From Sanderia malayensis (lineage: Eukaryota > Cnidaria > Scyphozoa > Semaeostomeae > Pelagiidae), in the NCBI GenBank assembly GCA_013076295.1, contig RQOL01000618.1:3286001-3350000 (forward strand): a DNA stretch of 64,000 bases, written 5' to 3'. How positions within the stretch are numbered: position 1 is the first letter of the stretch; every line of letters begins with the position of its first letter. Below are positions 25,501 through 35,911 of this stretch, one piece after another. Below the pieces are notes generated by a model that was not told the DNA's origin, made no database searches, and saw only the letters and a program-made list of their open reading frames with translations. The translations under genes and the position numbers were made by a program.

Positions 25501-28500
25501 TACAGCCTTCTTGCGTCCTTGCCTTAGTGATATTGCTCCATGCACCAATTATTGTTCCAACTTTTGTTCTTGCTGCAACCTAAACAAATAAAATCATTCA
25601 GCAATGTTTGGTAGTGCATAAAGTATTAACATCAAATTTCATACAGAGCGTATTTACTCAAGATGCAAGGAAACAATTGACAAATGACATTGCAGACGTC
25701 TTACCTGGAATTCGTAGTATGTGTACGCATCTAATTTGTTTATAGTCTTTGACAAGCCTGTGCCAGCATTGACATTTGGTAAAAAAGAAAATTCTGATGA
25801 CTTTTTATATCTGATTTGATAATCGTGAAGAGCGCCATTTATTTGTTCTGGTCCTTCCCATATAACTAGTATCGTTCTGTTGGATAGTGCCATTGCTGTA
25901 ACATTCATAGGCATACTTGCAGCTGCAAAATAAAACATTATTAACAGATTGATGTTTTGGTACGTCACTAACTCAAACGTTTACTAGCATGGTTTCAGTT
26001 CAATCTCAATTTTAGGGATACAAAGTTGTTATATTTCCGGATAATCCGATACGACTAACCACCTCCTTCATCAGTCCCCAATAGTTTATGTTCCAAACAA
26101 AGAATAAATGATAAAAATGATGGAAATTGCTGAAGTTTAGATCATACATTCTGTAAAGAAACTTAAACCATTGAAATTATTGATGTAATTTTTCACTCAC
26201 GTCCTTCTTGCGTCCTTTCTGCGACACTAGAACTAAAAGCACCCATTATTGTTCCACCTTTTGTTCTTGCTGCAACCTAAACAAATAAAATCATTCAGCA
26301 ATGTTTGGTAGTGCATAATGTATTAACATCAAATTTTATACAGGAAGCATTTACTCAAAATGCAAGGAAACAATTGACAAATGACATTGGAGACGTTTTA
26401 CCTGGAATTCGTAGTATGTGTACGCATTTAATTTGTCTATGGTCTTTGACAAGCCTGTGCCAGCATTGACAAGAGGTAAGAAGGATAAATCGGACAATTT
26501 CTTGTATCTGATTTGATAATCATGAAGACTTCCATTCATCGAGACTGGTGTTTTCCACGTGACAGTAATTTCTGTTGCAGACAGTGGTGTCAGCGTGATG
26601 TTAGTTGGTGCAGTAGCAACTATGAAAAGTTTCAATAATAAAATCATAAACAGGAGCCTGTTGTATCTAACTTGAAGAATGTAAGAGACAACTAACTGCA
26701 TACTCGTGGTTTAGAATTATAATTTAAATATAGAAGAGAATCGTACCTCCTTCATCTGTTTTGAAGCTGTGTGTTCCAATCGGGGAATAAATGTTGAAAG
26801 TACGCGACTTTGCTTTAACTTCAACTGTATATTCCGTAAATGGAGTCAAATTAGTAAACATCACTTCTGTCATAGTTACTGTCTGATCAGTCCCAGCTGA
26901 CGTACCATCACTTTTCATTTTGATGGATACTTTGTAGTTTTCAACTGGCACATCCCTAGCAACTGAAGCTGTCCATGTGACTTTGGCACTTGAAACTGTT
27001 ATGCTGTTTGCTCCAAATCCAGTTGGTGCTTGTGGTTTGGCTAAATAGCAACACGTCAGTGTTAGTTACCATTTAAACTATAATAATAACATTGCTACAA
27101 TCTATTTTATAAGAGATAGCAAATGTGAAACTAATATTTACCGAGTAAGCCTGTTATTGTAACAATAAAACTCTTCGAATTCCCTAAGCTAGGAATATCA
27201 GTATAATCCAACGAACAATCAATGGATTTTTGACATTGAAAAAAACCTTGTGCAGAATCTGTGATCGAACATGATGTAAATGAGCTTCCAACCGATGGTC
27301 CATTTGCAGTTATTTCTATATTCCTTTGAATTACTCCGTTGATGTTTGCGTTAGTTCTAGTCTGAGTGCCGAGACTGTAAATGTCAGAATTCGTGATAGT
27401 TGTACCAGAACCAGAAGCTTTGTATGACATGCCTCCACCTTCCTGTCCAGTGGCAGAGCAGGTGACAGTGGATTTGCTTCCTCTTGCAATGGACAATGAC
27501 GAAGTTGTCAGGGTCACTGATGTCTTTGTAACTGAAAAAAAATGAATTCCTTCGTTTGAAATATAGTATAGCAAAATAGAAAAGATAAACACAATCAGTT
27601 GGCAAGGGGACTCTACTACATAGAACTGTAAGAAAGAAACAGTGTTCTTGATATCCTTGGTATCATTTCTCACCTGCGTTGCAGCCTAGAAGCTCCCATC
27701 TTAACCCAACATTCTTCAAGGTGTCAGTTTGGGATTCTACTTTGATTCGTAAGCATTTTGCAGCAATTGCGATGGGAAAGTCGGCTTGCTTTGATCCATA
27801 ACGACCAGGAGAGGCAGAAAATATCTGAAAAAAAAACATTTTACTCTTAAAAACATCTAGGAATGAACAAACAAGAGCATCTAACAACAACTGTTTTGAA
27901 TTAAGATATATGTAGTTCTCCAAAGTTACCTTATTGGTACCGTCAAGTTTATAATCATAAATGGTGCCGGCTTGTGTATATTTGTATTGAACAGAAAATG
28001 TTTTTACATCAGCTATATTATCTTGATCACCGTGTCCTTGAATGACAACGGCTGAAAATGTATAAGCCGAACCAAGACACAGTTGAATCCATGGTTTGTT
28101 GCCTGTAGCCTCCTTCGAAGTACATGAGCCAACCTGACAAGCCACCCATGTTGTTAGTGAATTAAAGCGACTTTTGAATGCTTCGTTGCCAGTAGAATAA
28201 GTTGAGGCTGTTAAAAGAGAGTTTGCAATCGTTGCAGAAGATCCAATACCAATTCGCTTGAAGCATTCTACAATGCAAAGCAAAATAACACATGACACGG
28301 TTAAGCGAAGGAGATACGCCAGCATTTATTTTGCATCTATACACATTTCTATGGATTCATATTCTAGAATTTCGCTCGGTTATACAAATACAACAAATCT
28401 GAAATACCTGTTGATGGGCAGCCATAAACACTCAATCTTAAACAAACTTCATTATTTGAATCTATTGGAAGGATCCTTAGATATCTGGCCGTGATTTCAG

Positions 28501-31500
28501 TGGAGAACCAATTGTACACAATTAGATTTCTTGAATTGCATCCAATAAATTCCTTGAAAAGGAAAAAACAACTTTTTCTGAACAAAGTCTGCTTTCAAAA
28601 ACCTAAAATTCTAAAATTCGATTTTTTAAAACTTCCAACTCGATACTTAATTCAAAATATTCACCATGAAAAATCTAAAAATGTTGTAAAAATACAAAAA
28701 GAAATACACCAATCACCTTCTCACTGTTTCCTTCAGAATACGTTGTTAAAGACGACAATGATGAACCATATTGTATTTTAAATTTTTTCACCCATTTATC
28801 CTGAGATGGATGACCTTGAATAGCAACTCCACTGATCTGTTTTACTTTGCCAAAATCAAACGTGAAATGGTGAGTATTTGCCGCATTACCAGCACACCAT
28901 GCTGCATTGGAATTTATTTTTGCTTTCGAAGACGGAACGATGCCTGTTGACACTGTTATTGTTGGTTCGTATGTAGACGGCTCGCCAGCCTCCATTCCAA
29001 AACTCGATGAACACACTAAAGGGAAAATCAATGTCAAATCTAATGTCTCAAATATCTCCAAAACAAAGTTTGTTTAACTTTAAACGGATTTTCTGTTTAG
29101 TAATTCTAGTTTACTCTAAAGCAGGTTCGAACTCGATAACTTTGTTTCACGGTGAAATAGTCATGGGTTCGATTCTACTGCACTTTGCGACATGCTGTAG
29201 TGATTAGGGTGTATGAATAACATAAAAACATCTACCTTGTGGAAGTGCATAAATTTCCACTCTCAATGTATCATCATGTAGCGTTTCGGTATTCTTCAAA
29301 AACTGGACATATCTGGTCGAGATAGGGCTGACTTTCAGTAAATTAAACTTGACCCCCACGTTGTTCGTATTTCCAGCAAAAATCTGAAAGAAAGAAACTC
29401 ATAGTTGGGATTCTGTTTTATCATAGTTAAATTCAAACTTAATACAAGGCAAGGCAATATCAATGGAAAACACTTAAAGCTCCATATCAATACAGTTCCA
29501 AAGTTTCCCATCTCATCATCTATCAACAGCTAAATCAGTAAGTAAGAACCAATAACGAACAACATATATTTATGTGTTTAATACCTTTATTGATGATGAT
29601 CCCTCACTTTTTATGGAAACAAAATTTGCATTACTTTGACTGAACTGCAATTTGTAATCAGAAAAGTAGTTTGGTGTATATACTGTATCGCCCTGAGTTG
29701 CAATGCCATTAACAAGCATCGTTCTACCAAGATCAACTTTAAACCAAAAACGGTTACTAGAGAAGTTTCCCCATGGCCTGTCATTGTGTAATCTGCCATC
29801 CTTAGGCAAATATCTTCCATGAGAAAAAATGGTTTGAAAATATCCACTGGCAGAAAATTTGCTGTCATCTAATACTCTATTTTCAGCTCCAGCCTCCGCT
29901 ATAAAATCTGAAAAAAATGAAAACAACATAAACTATGATATTAGCTTATAGTTATGCAAAATAATATATCCAAGAAAATTACACAATTCTGAAACATAAA
30001 ATACGAAAAAGGAGACCTACCTGTATCACACCCAATGATTTCAAATCTCATGCATTTATTTCCATTGAAAGTATTAGGTTTCACTCGAACATAGCGAGCT
30101 TTTAATCTGACTTGAAACCAATTAACAACAATTGTACTCTGATTAGCATTGCCAACAAAGAGCTGCAAGATTAACATGAACACAAATTAAGAAGATCCAA
30201 AAAATCTAAAAGTCAAATTAGAGATCGAATCTTTACGAGAAATAATAAAATAATTCTGCTTACTTTGTTGACACCTTTTTCTGTATATGGTGCAAGTGAA
30301 GTTTCAGTAATGCCATACTCGACATAAAAATCGTTTACCCAAGATGATGCAGTTGGATTGCCTTGTACTGCGATACCAGTCATTGTAATTGTTTTGCCAA
30401 AATCAATCTGGATATATTCATTGGCATTGTTAGTATTTGCACACCAAGATAAAGCACCGGATAGCCTTCCCTTTATAGCTTCATTACCAGTAACAAAAGA
30501 AGATGCAGTTAATACGAAACCAGATGGTAATGAAAGACCACTTTCTATTCCGAGACCCTTGTTGCATACTGAAAATATGAAAAAAGATATGTTATGTTAT
30601 GTTATGTCATGTTATATTATGTTATGTTATGCAATGATATATGCTATGTTATTGACACTTGCCATATGAGCATCCATATAATTCAAGTCGCACACATACA
30701 TCATGGCCATTGGGACTTCTTTCTGTTGGTCGAAATTCGACATATCTGGCTGGAAAGGGCTTACTTTCAAATGATCTTTTTATAAGCTGGCCCTGCCCAC
30801 TGGCACCAACATATACCTATAGAAGAGAAATGAATAATTCTCAGATACACGTAGTCATATTCCCAAGAGAAAAAAGAGAGTAAGAAGAAAAAGCAAGAAA
30901 CAATAAATAAAAAAAGTAGTGAATAAAAACGTATTGAAGGCAATTGCGATCTTTTCATATACTGTCTGGACCATTTGATCAAGGTAAAAAGAAGAAAGAT
31001 TGGCAATTAGTGAATGTGTCAGAAGAAACGAAAACATGGATCTAACTGTCAACTCGTGTGAACAATTTTTAATGGACAAGGTGAAAATTGACAGTTTTAA
31101 TTATGGATGGACTTTGTAATTTTAAATATTCTCTTTAGTTCTTTTTAGCCTTCTTTTTACTAACTAGAAGTCATCGCTCGCTTCGCTCGCTCGCCCCAGC
31201 CCGTCAAGTAAAAAAGCTTACCGTAATGCTTCGATTTAACGCCCCTTCTTTAAGCGCTCCCCTCGAATAATGGCCCCTATTCAAAACATTTAATAACCGC
31301 CCGGGCGTTTAATGGAAGCATTACGGTAATCTGGTTGGTGAACTTCTTGCGCTGCATTCGCTAACGCTCATGCCCCTTTCGACCCCACGTACAATGGTTA
31401 ACTCGCTATGCTTGCCTGTCTATCTATTATCAAGATACGTTGACTGGTAAATTATTTTTTACACCAGGCTGAAAACAAGTACCTTACTTGGACCATGTAT

Positions 31501-32554
31501 TACTGCATACTGACCTTTTCAGAGAAACCATCTCTTATAAAATCATATAGAGTTCCATCAATACTGTACTTTAACTTGAACTTCTTTATATAGTTAGGGA
31601 AAAAATTGGGATCTCCCTGTATGGCAATACCAGTTACTCTGAGTGGCTTCTCGAGGTCTATTCTCACCCACTGATTTGTCTGGGTAGCTGTTGCAGAGCA
31701 CCAACATCTGTTATTATTCAGACGAGCTTCCTTTCCTTTATGTGTGTTTGAATTGAAAGTTGATGACGCTGTTATTTGAGCATCACTTATTATCCTCCTT
31801 TCCATACCCAATGGCTGTAGGCAAACTGTAAATAGGTGAAGGGAGGAAAATCGCTAAAACATGTGCATTGTAAACTTGGAGAATGGCTTTCGTCGCCAAT
31901 AGTCTTGAACTCCATAACCCCAAAAGTTTTACATCTATTCATAAATCTGTGATAATCATAAAACCTCTGACAACCAGTAACAACTCCATGTGGTTAAATC
32001 TAGTTAGGACCTAATATTCAAACTCTCCCATTAAACATTATACACCCATTTTTTTATTAAAAACTATGCAAAATTTTCGTATCAGGGTTTCTTAGTTTCT
32101 TAGGGTTTCGTACCTGATTATGGTACGAAAGGTTTCTTGGCAAGTTTCTTAAATCTGTGGGAATGACAAATCTTGAGCTTATCACACACTTTTATTATTT
32201 AAAAAAGTTACGTGGTCAGCATATAACTTTGTTTTAATGAGTCCAAATTAAGACAACTTGCGCACTTCATTCCCACAAATCTGTGGGATGGGAATGAAGT
32301 GTGCAAGTTGTTTTTAACACTTTTCTGACTAAAACAACACAAGCTCAGTCACAAAAAATCTCCTACCAAAGTTCCTTAAGTTTTGAAGATGATAGGGGCC
32401 TATTGTTTCTTATAAAAAAATAGGTGTAGATAGTGTATTGAATGAAGATTAAATGAGACTTACAATTTGTTGCCGCTGAACACATCCAGGTATTCACATA
32501 GAGGGCAAACAGCAGATAAAGGAAAAGATTTTTTTTGCAGTTGCAGTTCAACAT
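11320..32554 (-). CDS. Receptor-type PTP with five F5/8C, one Ig and ten FN3 domains (copy B, complete)
   Basis: About 51 coding exons give ~2,725 aa, and the summed exon lengths are a multiple of three. In order: signal peptide (start 32554, hydrophobic core LFLYLLFALYV), five F5/8C domains (~31-802), Ig-like (~803-932), ten FN3 (~933-1918), a ~110-aa membrane-proximal region, a transmembrane helix (~2062-2084), a Tyr-rich juxtamembrane segment, PTP D1 (~2143-2452) and PTP D2 (~2453-2725). It is inferred to be a type I plasma-membrane receptor: F5/8C domains commonly bind glycans or lipids, and Ig/FN3 tails act in adhesion. D1 has HCTDGIGRTG and D2 has VMCSDGAGRTG, but neither has a WPD aspartate, so activity is doubtful. 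Exon phases are consistent throughout; exon 3 uses a GC donor. The gene shares a 177-bp divergent start region with the phosphoesterase at 32732. Confidence 0.88.
13311..13405. repeat. Dispersed TTCGAACGAAATTCTC repeat, copy 1
   Basis: About 95 bp with TTCGAACTCATGTAGTTCGA, ATTCGAACGAAATTCTCTGT and CACTAATGCACCAATTCTTA in order, in a receptor B intron. The same blocks occur in order at 19749-19866 and 43861-43968. Class unknown; a SINE or MITE fragment is possible. Confidence 0.7.
14956..14988. repeat. Short hairpin in receptor B intron
   Basis: ATCTATCATTCCA and TTGGAATGATAGAT form an inverted pair with a ~6-bp loop. Intronic; no function assigned. Confidence 0.5.
15787..18402. repeat. Telomere-like satellite array, ~143-bp monomer, in a PTP D1 intron
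   Basis: Tandem monomers of ~143 bp: TACGTCATGCATACTCCTGC recurs at 16263, 16406 and 16549. Each monomer has CCCTAA runs, one diverged CTAATCCAACACTAAC step, then a ~95-bp unique part with GTCAGTAGTATTACGTCATG, TGCGCAGCAGCC, TATATATGGC and CACCTTTACGGCACC. A higher-order copy is present: about 15835-16790 is repeated from 16791 with a 956-bp offset and no difference noticed. The array lies inside a gene, so it is not a chromosome end. ORFs predicted here (repeats of PNPNP/LTLTLT) are artefacts. Confidence 0.92.
18403..18530 (-). mobile_element. tRNA-like SINE-type sequence flanking the satellite
   Basis: Minus-strand reading gives an A-box-like TAGACTAATGG and a B-box-like GGTTCAAAACC about 33 bp apart, then an AT-rich tail that touches the satellite. 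The same ~125 bp borders the second satellite at 49013-49140 in the same orientation (there TAGACTAACGG and GGTTCAAAACC). It is too diverged to be a working tRNA; a tRNA-derived SINE head is my best reading. Confidence 0.55.
19749..19866. repeat. Dispersed TTCGAACGAAATTCTC repeat, copy 2
   Basis: Contains TTATTCGAACGAAATTCTCT and CACTAATGAACCAATCCTTA in the same order as 13311-13405 and 43861-43968. Located in the receptor B intron between the juxtamembrane exon and the first PTP exon. Confidence 0.7.
20034..21302 (-). other. Receptor B exons 32-36: membrane-proximal region, TM helix, Tyr-rich juxtamembrane
   Basis: Exons lie near 21209-21302, 20785-20977, 20629-20668, 20359-20533 and 20034-20203. 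The first three code ~110 aa I cannot assign to a family. Exon 35 has a Pro/Thr/Gln linker and a single long hydrophobic helix (SIITVLVLIIIVLVVVVVIL) followed by Arg-Arg, giving a type I topology. Exon 36 is the cytoplasmic juxtamembrane segment with four tyrosines, including YASL and YESL ten residues apart. Those could be phosphotyrosine SH2-docking sites; this is inference only. Confidence 0.75.
21404..27040 (-). other. Receptor B exons 13-31: ten FN3 domains
   Basis: FN3-1 is one exon (26747-27040). FN3-2 to FN3-9 each use a 218-nt exon plus a 76-nt exon: 26402-26619/26201-26276, 25705-25922/25504-25579, 25181-25397/24980-25055, 24656-24873/24456-24531, 24132-24349/23934-24009, 23612-23829/23412-23487, 23088-23305/22881-22956, 22298-22515/22020-22095. 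FN3-10 is 21751-21857/21404-21608. The conserved tryptophan (I.W.EP), the NGLLHDYQIRYKK strand and the Y.FQV strand are visible. All modules are phase 1-1. Neighbouring domains are nearly identical. Confidence 0.88.
22881..25922 (-). repeat. Three tandem ~1,045-bp units, each with two FN3 domains
   Basis: Exons and introns repeat together: the 218-nt exon ends at 25705, 24656 and 23612 (spacing 1,049 and 1,044), and the alternate series ends at 25181, 24132 and 23088 (1,049 and 1,044). Intron sequences are also alike, for example the ACAGCCTTCTTG donor region and the GGAGCTTCAATTTAAAAC acceptor. This indicates recent unequal exchange that lengthened the receptor stalk by two domains at a time. 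Confidence 0.85.
27142..27531 (-). other. Receptor B exon 12: Ig-like domain
   Basis: One 390-nt exon (~130 aa), phase 1 to phase 1. It has a beta-rich pattern: TSSLSIARGSKSTVTC, a middle with SYK, then SCSITD and CQKSIDC. It carries four cysteines, two more than a minimal Ig fold. Assignment rests on pattern and on its position between F5/8C and FN3 domains. Copy A differs by a two-residue deletion (485-868). Confidence 0.6.
27674..31825 (-). other. Receptor B exons 2-11: five F5/8C (discoidin) domains
   Basis: Each domain is two exons, the first carrying the W..I.LG/FGK...I.GIA.QG core and the second the ARY.R..P...LR.E..GC end. Approximate exons: D1 31515-31825 and 30663-30816; D2 30264-30568 and 30021-30162; D3 29585-29907 and 29236-29383; D4 28717-29015 and 28408-28552; D5 27930-28267 and 27674-27824. 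Every domain starts and ends in phase 1 with a phase-0 intron in the middle, so domains can be duplicated or skipped without a frameshift. F5/8C folds usually bind sugars, phospholipid or protein at variable loops; the ligand here is unknown. Confidence 0.88.
31218..31329. mobile_element. 112-bp MITE, TTACCGTAATGCTTC ends
   Basis: Left end TTACCGTAATGCTTCGATTT and right end GGAAGCATTACGGTAA are inverted copies. It lies in receptor B intron 2 and is absent from the matching intron in copy A, so it arrived after duplication or was lost from A. A similar start (TTACCGTGAAAGC) occurs at about 37744. Confidence 0.7.
32041..32425. mobile_element. MITE of the TTTCTTATAAAAAA family in receptor B intron 1
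   Basis: Right end GTTTCTTATAAAAAAATAGG and left end CACCCATTTTTTTATTAAAA are near-inverse, with TA beside each. The interior has repeated GTTTCTTAG/AAGTTTCTTAA. Intron 1 of copy A (about 8640-8795) has a diverged, rearranged relative. Confidence 0.6.
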
Positions 32555-32731
32555 TTTTGATTTCTCTCACACCAAGAAAACATATATTTACTTCCTTCTT
32601 GGTCTGCGGAATGCGGAAGCTCTTTGCAAGTTAAAAACACACATGAATTGAATTAATTGAATTGAATTACAACATTGCGAGGGAAGCAATCAGCAAAGTT
32701 GGGGAAGTCACTCAAAACATCCATTGCAAGA
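32555..32731. promoter_or_regulatory. Divergent promoter, receptor B and phosphoesterase B
   Basis: Start codons at 32554 (minus) and 32732 (plus) leave 177 bp for two 5' UTRs and a shared promoter. The stretch has short TTGAAT repeats and no obvious TATA box. The layout is duplicated at 8920-9107. Co-regulation is inferred from spacing only. Confidence 0.6.
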
Positions 32732-35413
32732 ATGGCATACGAAATGGCGGATGCATTTATTGATCGACAAGATGGCGATGCAAGAGACCGAAAGCGTCTG
32801 AAACAATACAAAGCAATAATTGCAATCGTATTTTTTGCCTTCATCGTATGCCTGATTCTCTTTATATGCTCCATTTTTCTTGACTTTGGCTGCCCAAAGA
32901 AACAGGCTAGTAAGAAGCACAGTTCCGCTTCGACTCTGAAATTCTTCCACATATCTGACGTGCATTTAGATTTGTATTATGACAGCAAGGTGAATGGAAA
33001 ATCGTTCTGCCGTTCAATGCCGAACACTTTGAACATAACTCCAGTTGTTGCTGCGTTTGAGGCACAATATGGCAGGGTTGGTTGTGATTCTCCGATGAAA
33101 TTAATCCACTCAACTCTGACCTACATGAAAAGTTTAACAAAAGACAAAAAAAATCCAGTTGATGTTGTTCTTTTAACAGGTATGCATACTGTGGCATAAC
33201 TACAGTTGCCTATTTCAAAGTGTTACTTGCTTATTTCACAGCTGTTTGAAAATGATTTTGGCATTGGGTAGGGGGATGAGCGCGTATATGGGGGCCCTGG
33301 AGTGCTGTGAGAAACTTTTAAGACAACCCCGTTTTATGGCTGGAAAACGCCTCAGTTGTGCAGTTTGCACTATTCAATTGATAAACAAATGGCAATATTT
33401 TGATTCCCATTCAGGACTTTATAAATAGAGATAAAAAAAAAACAACAAACATATTTGTGAATTTTTGGCGGGGGGGGGGGTTGAAGCTCCCAACTCCTTG
33501 TTTATTTGATATCTTTATTTTGTTTTTCAGGTGACCTGTCGGCTCATGGGATGCAGAAAGGTTTTGTAAACGGCACCTCACAGGGACGAGTATTGAAAGC
33601 AATAGAGGTGCTGAGTGAAGCATTTGGACAGACGTTTCCAGACATCCCATTTGTGCCATTAATCGGCAATAATGACTTACCTGGTCACTATGTGCTACCA
33701 ACTAACAAATCGTACTACGAAAGTGTTCTTGCAATCTGGAAGCCATTGATTGTTTGCGAGAAATGTAAGCTCAAAGTAACAACAGAGGCAGAGTTGAGAA
33801 GCACCTTCTTAATTGGAGGGTATTACAAAGCAGAAATCAAATGTAAGTACACCTCCCCTTAACTGACCCCCTATGTGGTATTTAACTGACCCCCTCTGTG
33901 GTATTTAACTGCCCCCTCTGTGGTTACTTTGCCATTTGCTTGTTGACAAGAACATAACAACAAGAACAGACAAGACAGACAAGAACATAAATAAATAAAT
34001 AAATAAATTGATTCAATCTCAGACTCAATTATTTACTACTGTGGTCTCAGTCCCTAATGTTGAATTACAGTTATTACTTTGGAGTTTATGCATAAAACAG
34101 TTGATGTTAGATCTTATTTTTTAATTCTATGTTAGTTGTTCATATTCATTGAATACTGTTGTGGATCGCAATCCAACTCTCTGTTTCTTTTACTATGGGT
34201 TAAGGAACCACACAACGCAACTCCAAACAACTTCAATACGACTGAACAAATCTAATCTAACACAGCAATATATGATTGTATCCTTTGACGTGTACATATG
34301 AAATCAACCAATCAAATTATAAAAAACAGGAAAAAGGAAGATTTTATTCTAAAATTACTAAGAGTGAAAACATGTCACAAAATCAAGTAATAAAGTAAAA
34401 ATAGGCGATTTGGCTCATACATGAGTCATCTGCAACAACCATGCCCATGTTCTTGTGCGCACGCTGCCGCTGTTGAGGATTCCCAACAAATACCACCCAG
34501 ATACAACAATGCTTCCACTGCATTGTTTTCAGTATTATATTTAACTATGTCAATTAATTTCCTTGTTATCAGCTGCTAATGTTGTGCTTCTGCAACTGAA
34601 CACTAACTATTGGAGCGTAACAGCCCTGTCAAAAAGTGCATCTCCTAAAATCTATGAAGTTGCTGACATGCAAATGAAATGGTTAGAGGAACAATTGAAA
34701 GCATGCAAAGCAGCTGGCAAAAAGGCTATAACAACCGGTCACATTCCACCTGGGTAATGGAGCCAGTGTTTACTTCTATGATTTTAACAAAATTGATAAA
34801 TCTTCTATATGATCTTCTATATTCTATATGATTCTATTTTGGTAGCTGATGGAATATTATTTGTATCATAGATTGTGTCTTTTTTCCACAGAATTGATGG
34901 TTACAGTGGAAAGGTATTTTGGCGACAAAATTATACAAGTAAATATATAGAAATGGTTACAAAGACATATAAAGATGTGATAATCGGTAAGTTAACAGCA
35001 TTAAGATTCAGAAAAGAACAAAAGATTATCATAAAAAGGTTTCCTCTAAGACTTAAAACTCTCCCCAAAAGCACTTCAATCCCAACCCTGCTTTATAGTG
35101 TCCATCAAGTATGATTCATGTTAACCCAACTTTTGCTTTGTAACATCATAACTTGCTGATATCGTATATGGATCACCCTTATGATTGTATTATTTTAAAG
35201 GGCAATTATATGGACACATTCACAAAGACAACATCCGGGTACAAAGTGCAACGGATAAGATGACCTCAAAAGATTTATCTTTCATTCTCACTGCTCCTGG
35301 TATTACTCCTATTTTCAATAACAATCCTGGATTTAGAGTTGTCAGCTTGGATACAAAACGTCAGGTTTTGACTGATTACGAACAGCATTACATGGACCTC
35401 GTTCTGACGACAC
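32732..35413 (+). CDS. Membrane-anchored PPN1/acid-sphingomyelinase-like metallophosphoesterase (copy B)
   Basis: Five exons near 32732-33179, 33531-33842, 34573-34753, 34892-34986 and 35201-35413 give ~416 aa. The C-terminal exon is uncertain; a candidate begins at about 35483 after CTGCAG. The ATG at 32732 (MAYEMADAF) is preferred to a longer TTG-initiated frame. A basic N-tail, one hydrophobic helix (IIAIVFFAFIVCLILFICS, ~26-46) and a C-terminal catalytic domain indicate type II topology. Calcineurin-like metal motifs appear in order: SDVHLD, GDLSAHG, GNND, GHIPPG and YGHIHKD, followed by TAPGITPIFNNNPGF typical of this family. GNND and the type II anchor favour endopolyphosphatase (PPN1) over sphingomyelinase, but the substrate cannot be decided here. 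It sits head-to-head with receptor B. Confidence 0.87.
33858..33925. repeat. Short tandem repeat in phosphoesterase intron 2
   Basis: Three ~23-bp units of the type AACTGACCCCCTCTGTGGTATTT. The remaining intron (33926-34572) is AT-rich with a short (AAAT)n run near 33987 and no exon seen. Confidence 0.7.
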
Positions 35414-35622
35414 GTGAGTATTTTCAAGTCTTTAGCGAGCCTCATTTCTAGGAATAGCCACTGTTTATATCTTTGGTCTGCAGAAATAGTTCCTCCACAA
35501 TTTCTTTTAAAAGTTCTCTTATGCTATCTTAATTAAATCTGTGGTTGTTTGATACTTCAAAAGAAATATTAAAGTGCGGGTAAATCACAAGAGAAGGCAA
35601 TTCAGGAGGCCATTTCTGACTA

Positions 35623-35861
35623 TACGTTTTTTTATAAGAAAGCTGTTTTATAAGAAAGTAGGGCTCGGCTCGTAAAAAAGTTGAGAAATTCAGTCTAGTT
35701 TGGTGAATAAAAACGAAGCCTTCTCGTGTATGCACACAGCAACACAAAGCTGGTCAAATTATTCTAAGAAAGTTTTAAGAAAATTTTAGTACTGAAATTC
35801 GGAAATAACTAAGAAAGTTTGAGAGCTGGGCTGAAAAAATACTTTCTTATAAAAAAACGTG
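35623..35861. mobile_element. 239-bp MITE, relative of the 9330 element
   Basis: Ends TACGTTTTTTTATAAGAAAG and CTTTCTTATAAAAAAACGTG are inverted copies, with TA at 35621-35622 and 35862-35863. It lies between the phosphoesterase and the NXPE gene. No coding capacity. Confidence 0.8.
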
Positions 35862-35911
35862 TAACTTTAATCAATAGTCCACTCCGTCTAGTTGTCTATA
35901 CTGCGCAAGTT

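Noticed and set aside
32675..32731. Longer start for the phosphoesterase
   Set aside because: The upstream frame opens with TTG; the ATG at 32732 is the first ATG and precedes the membrane anchor in both copies.
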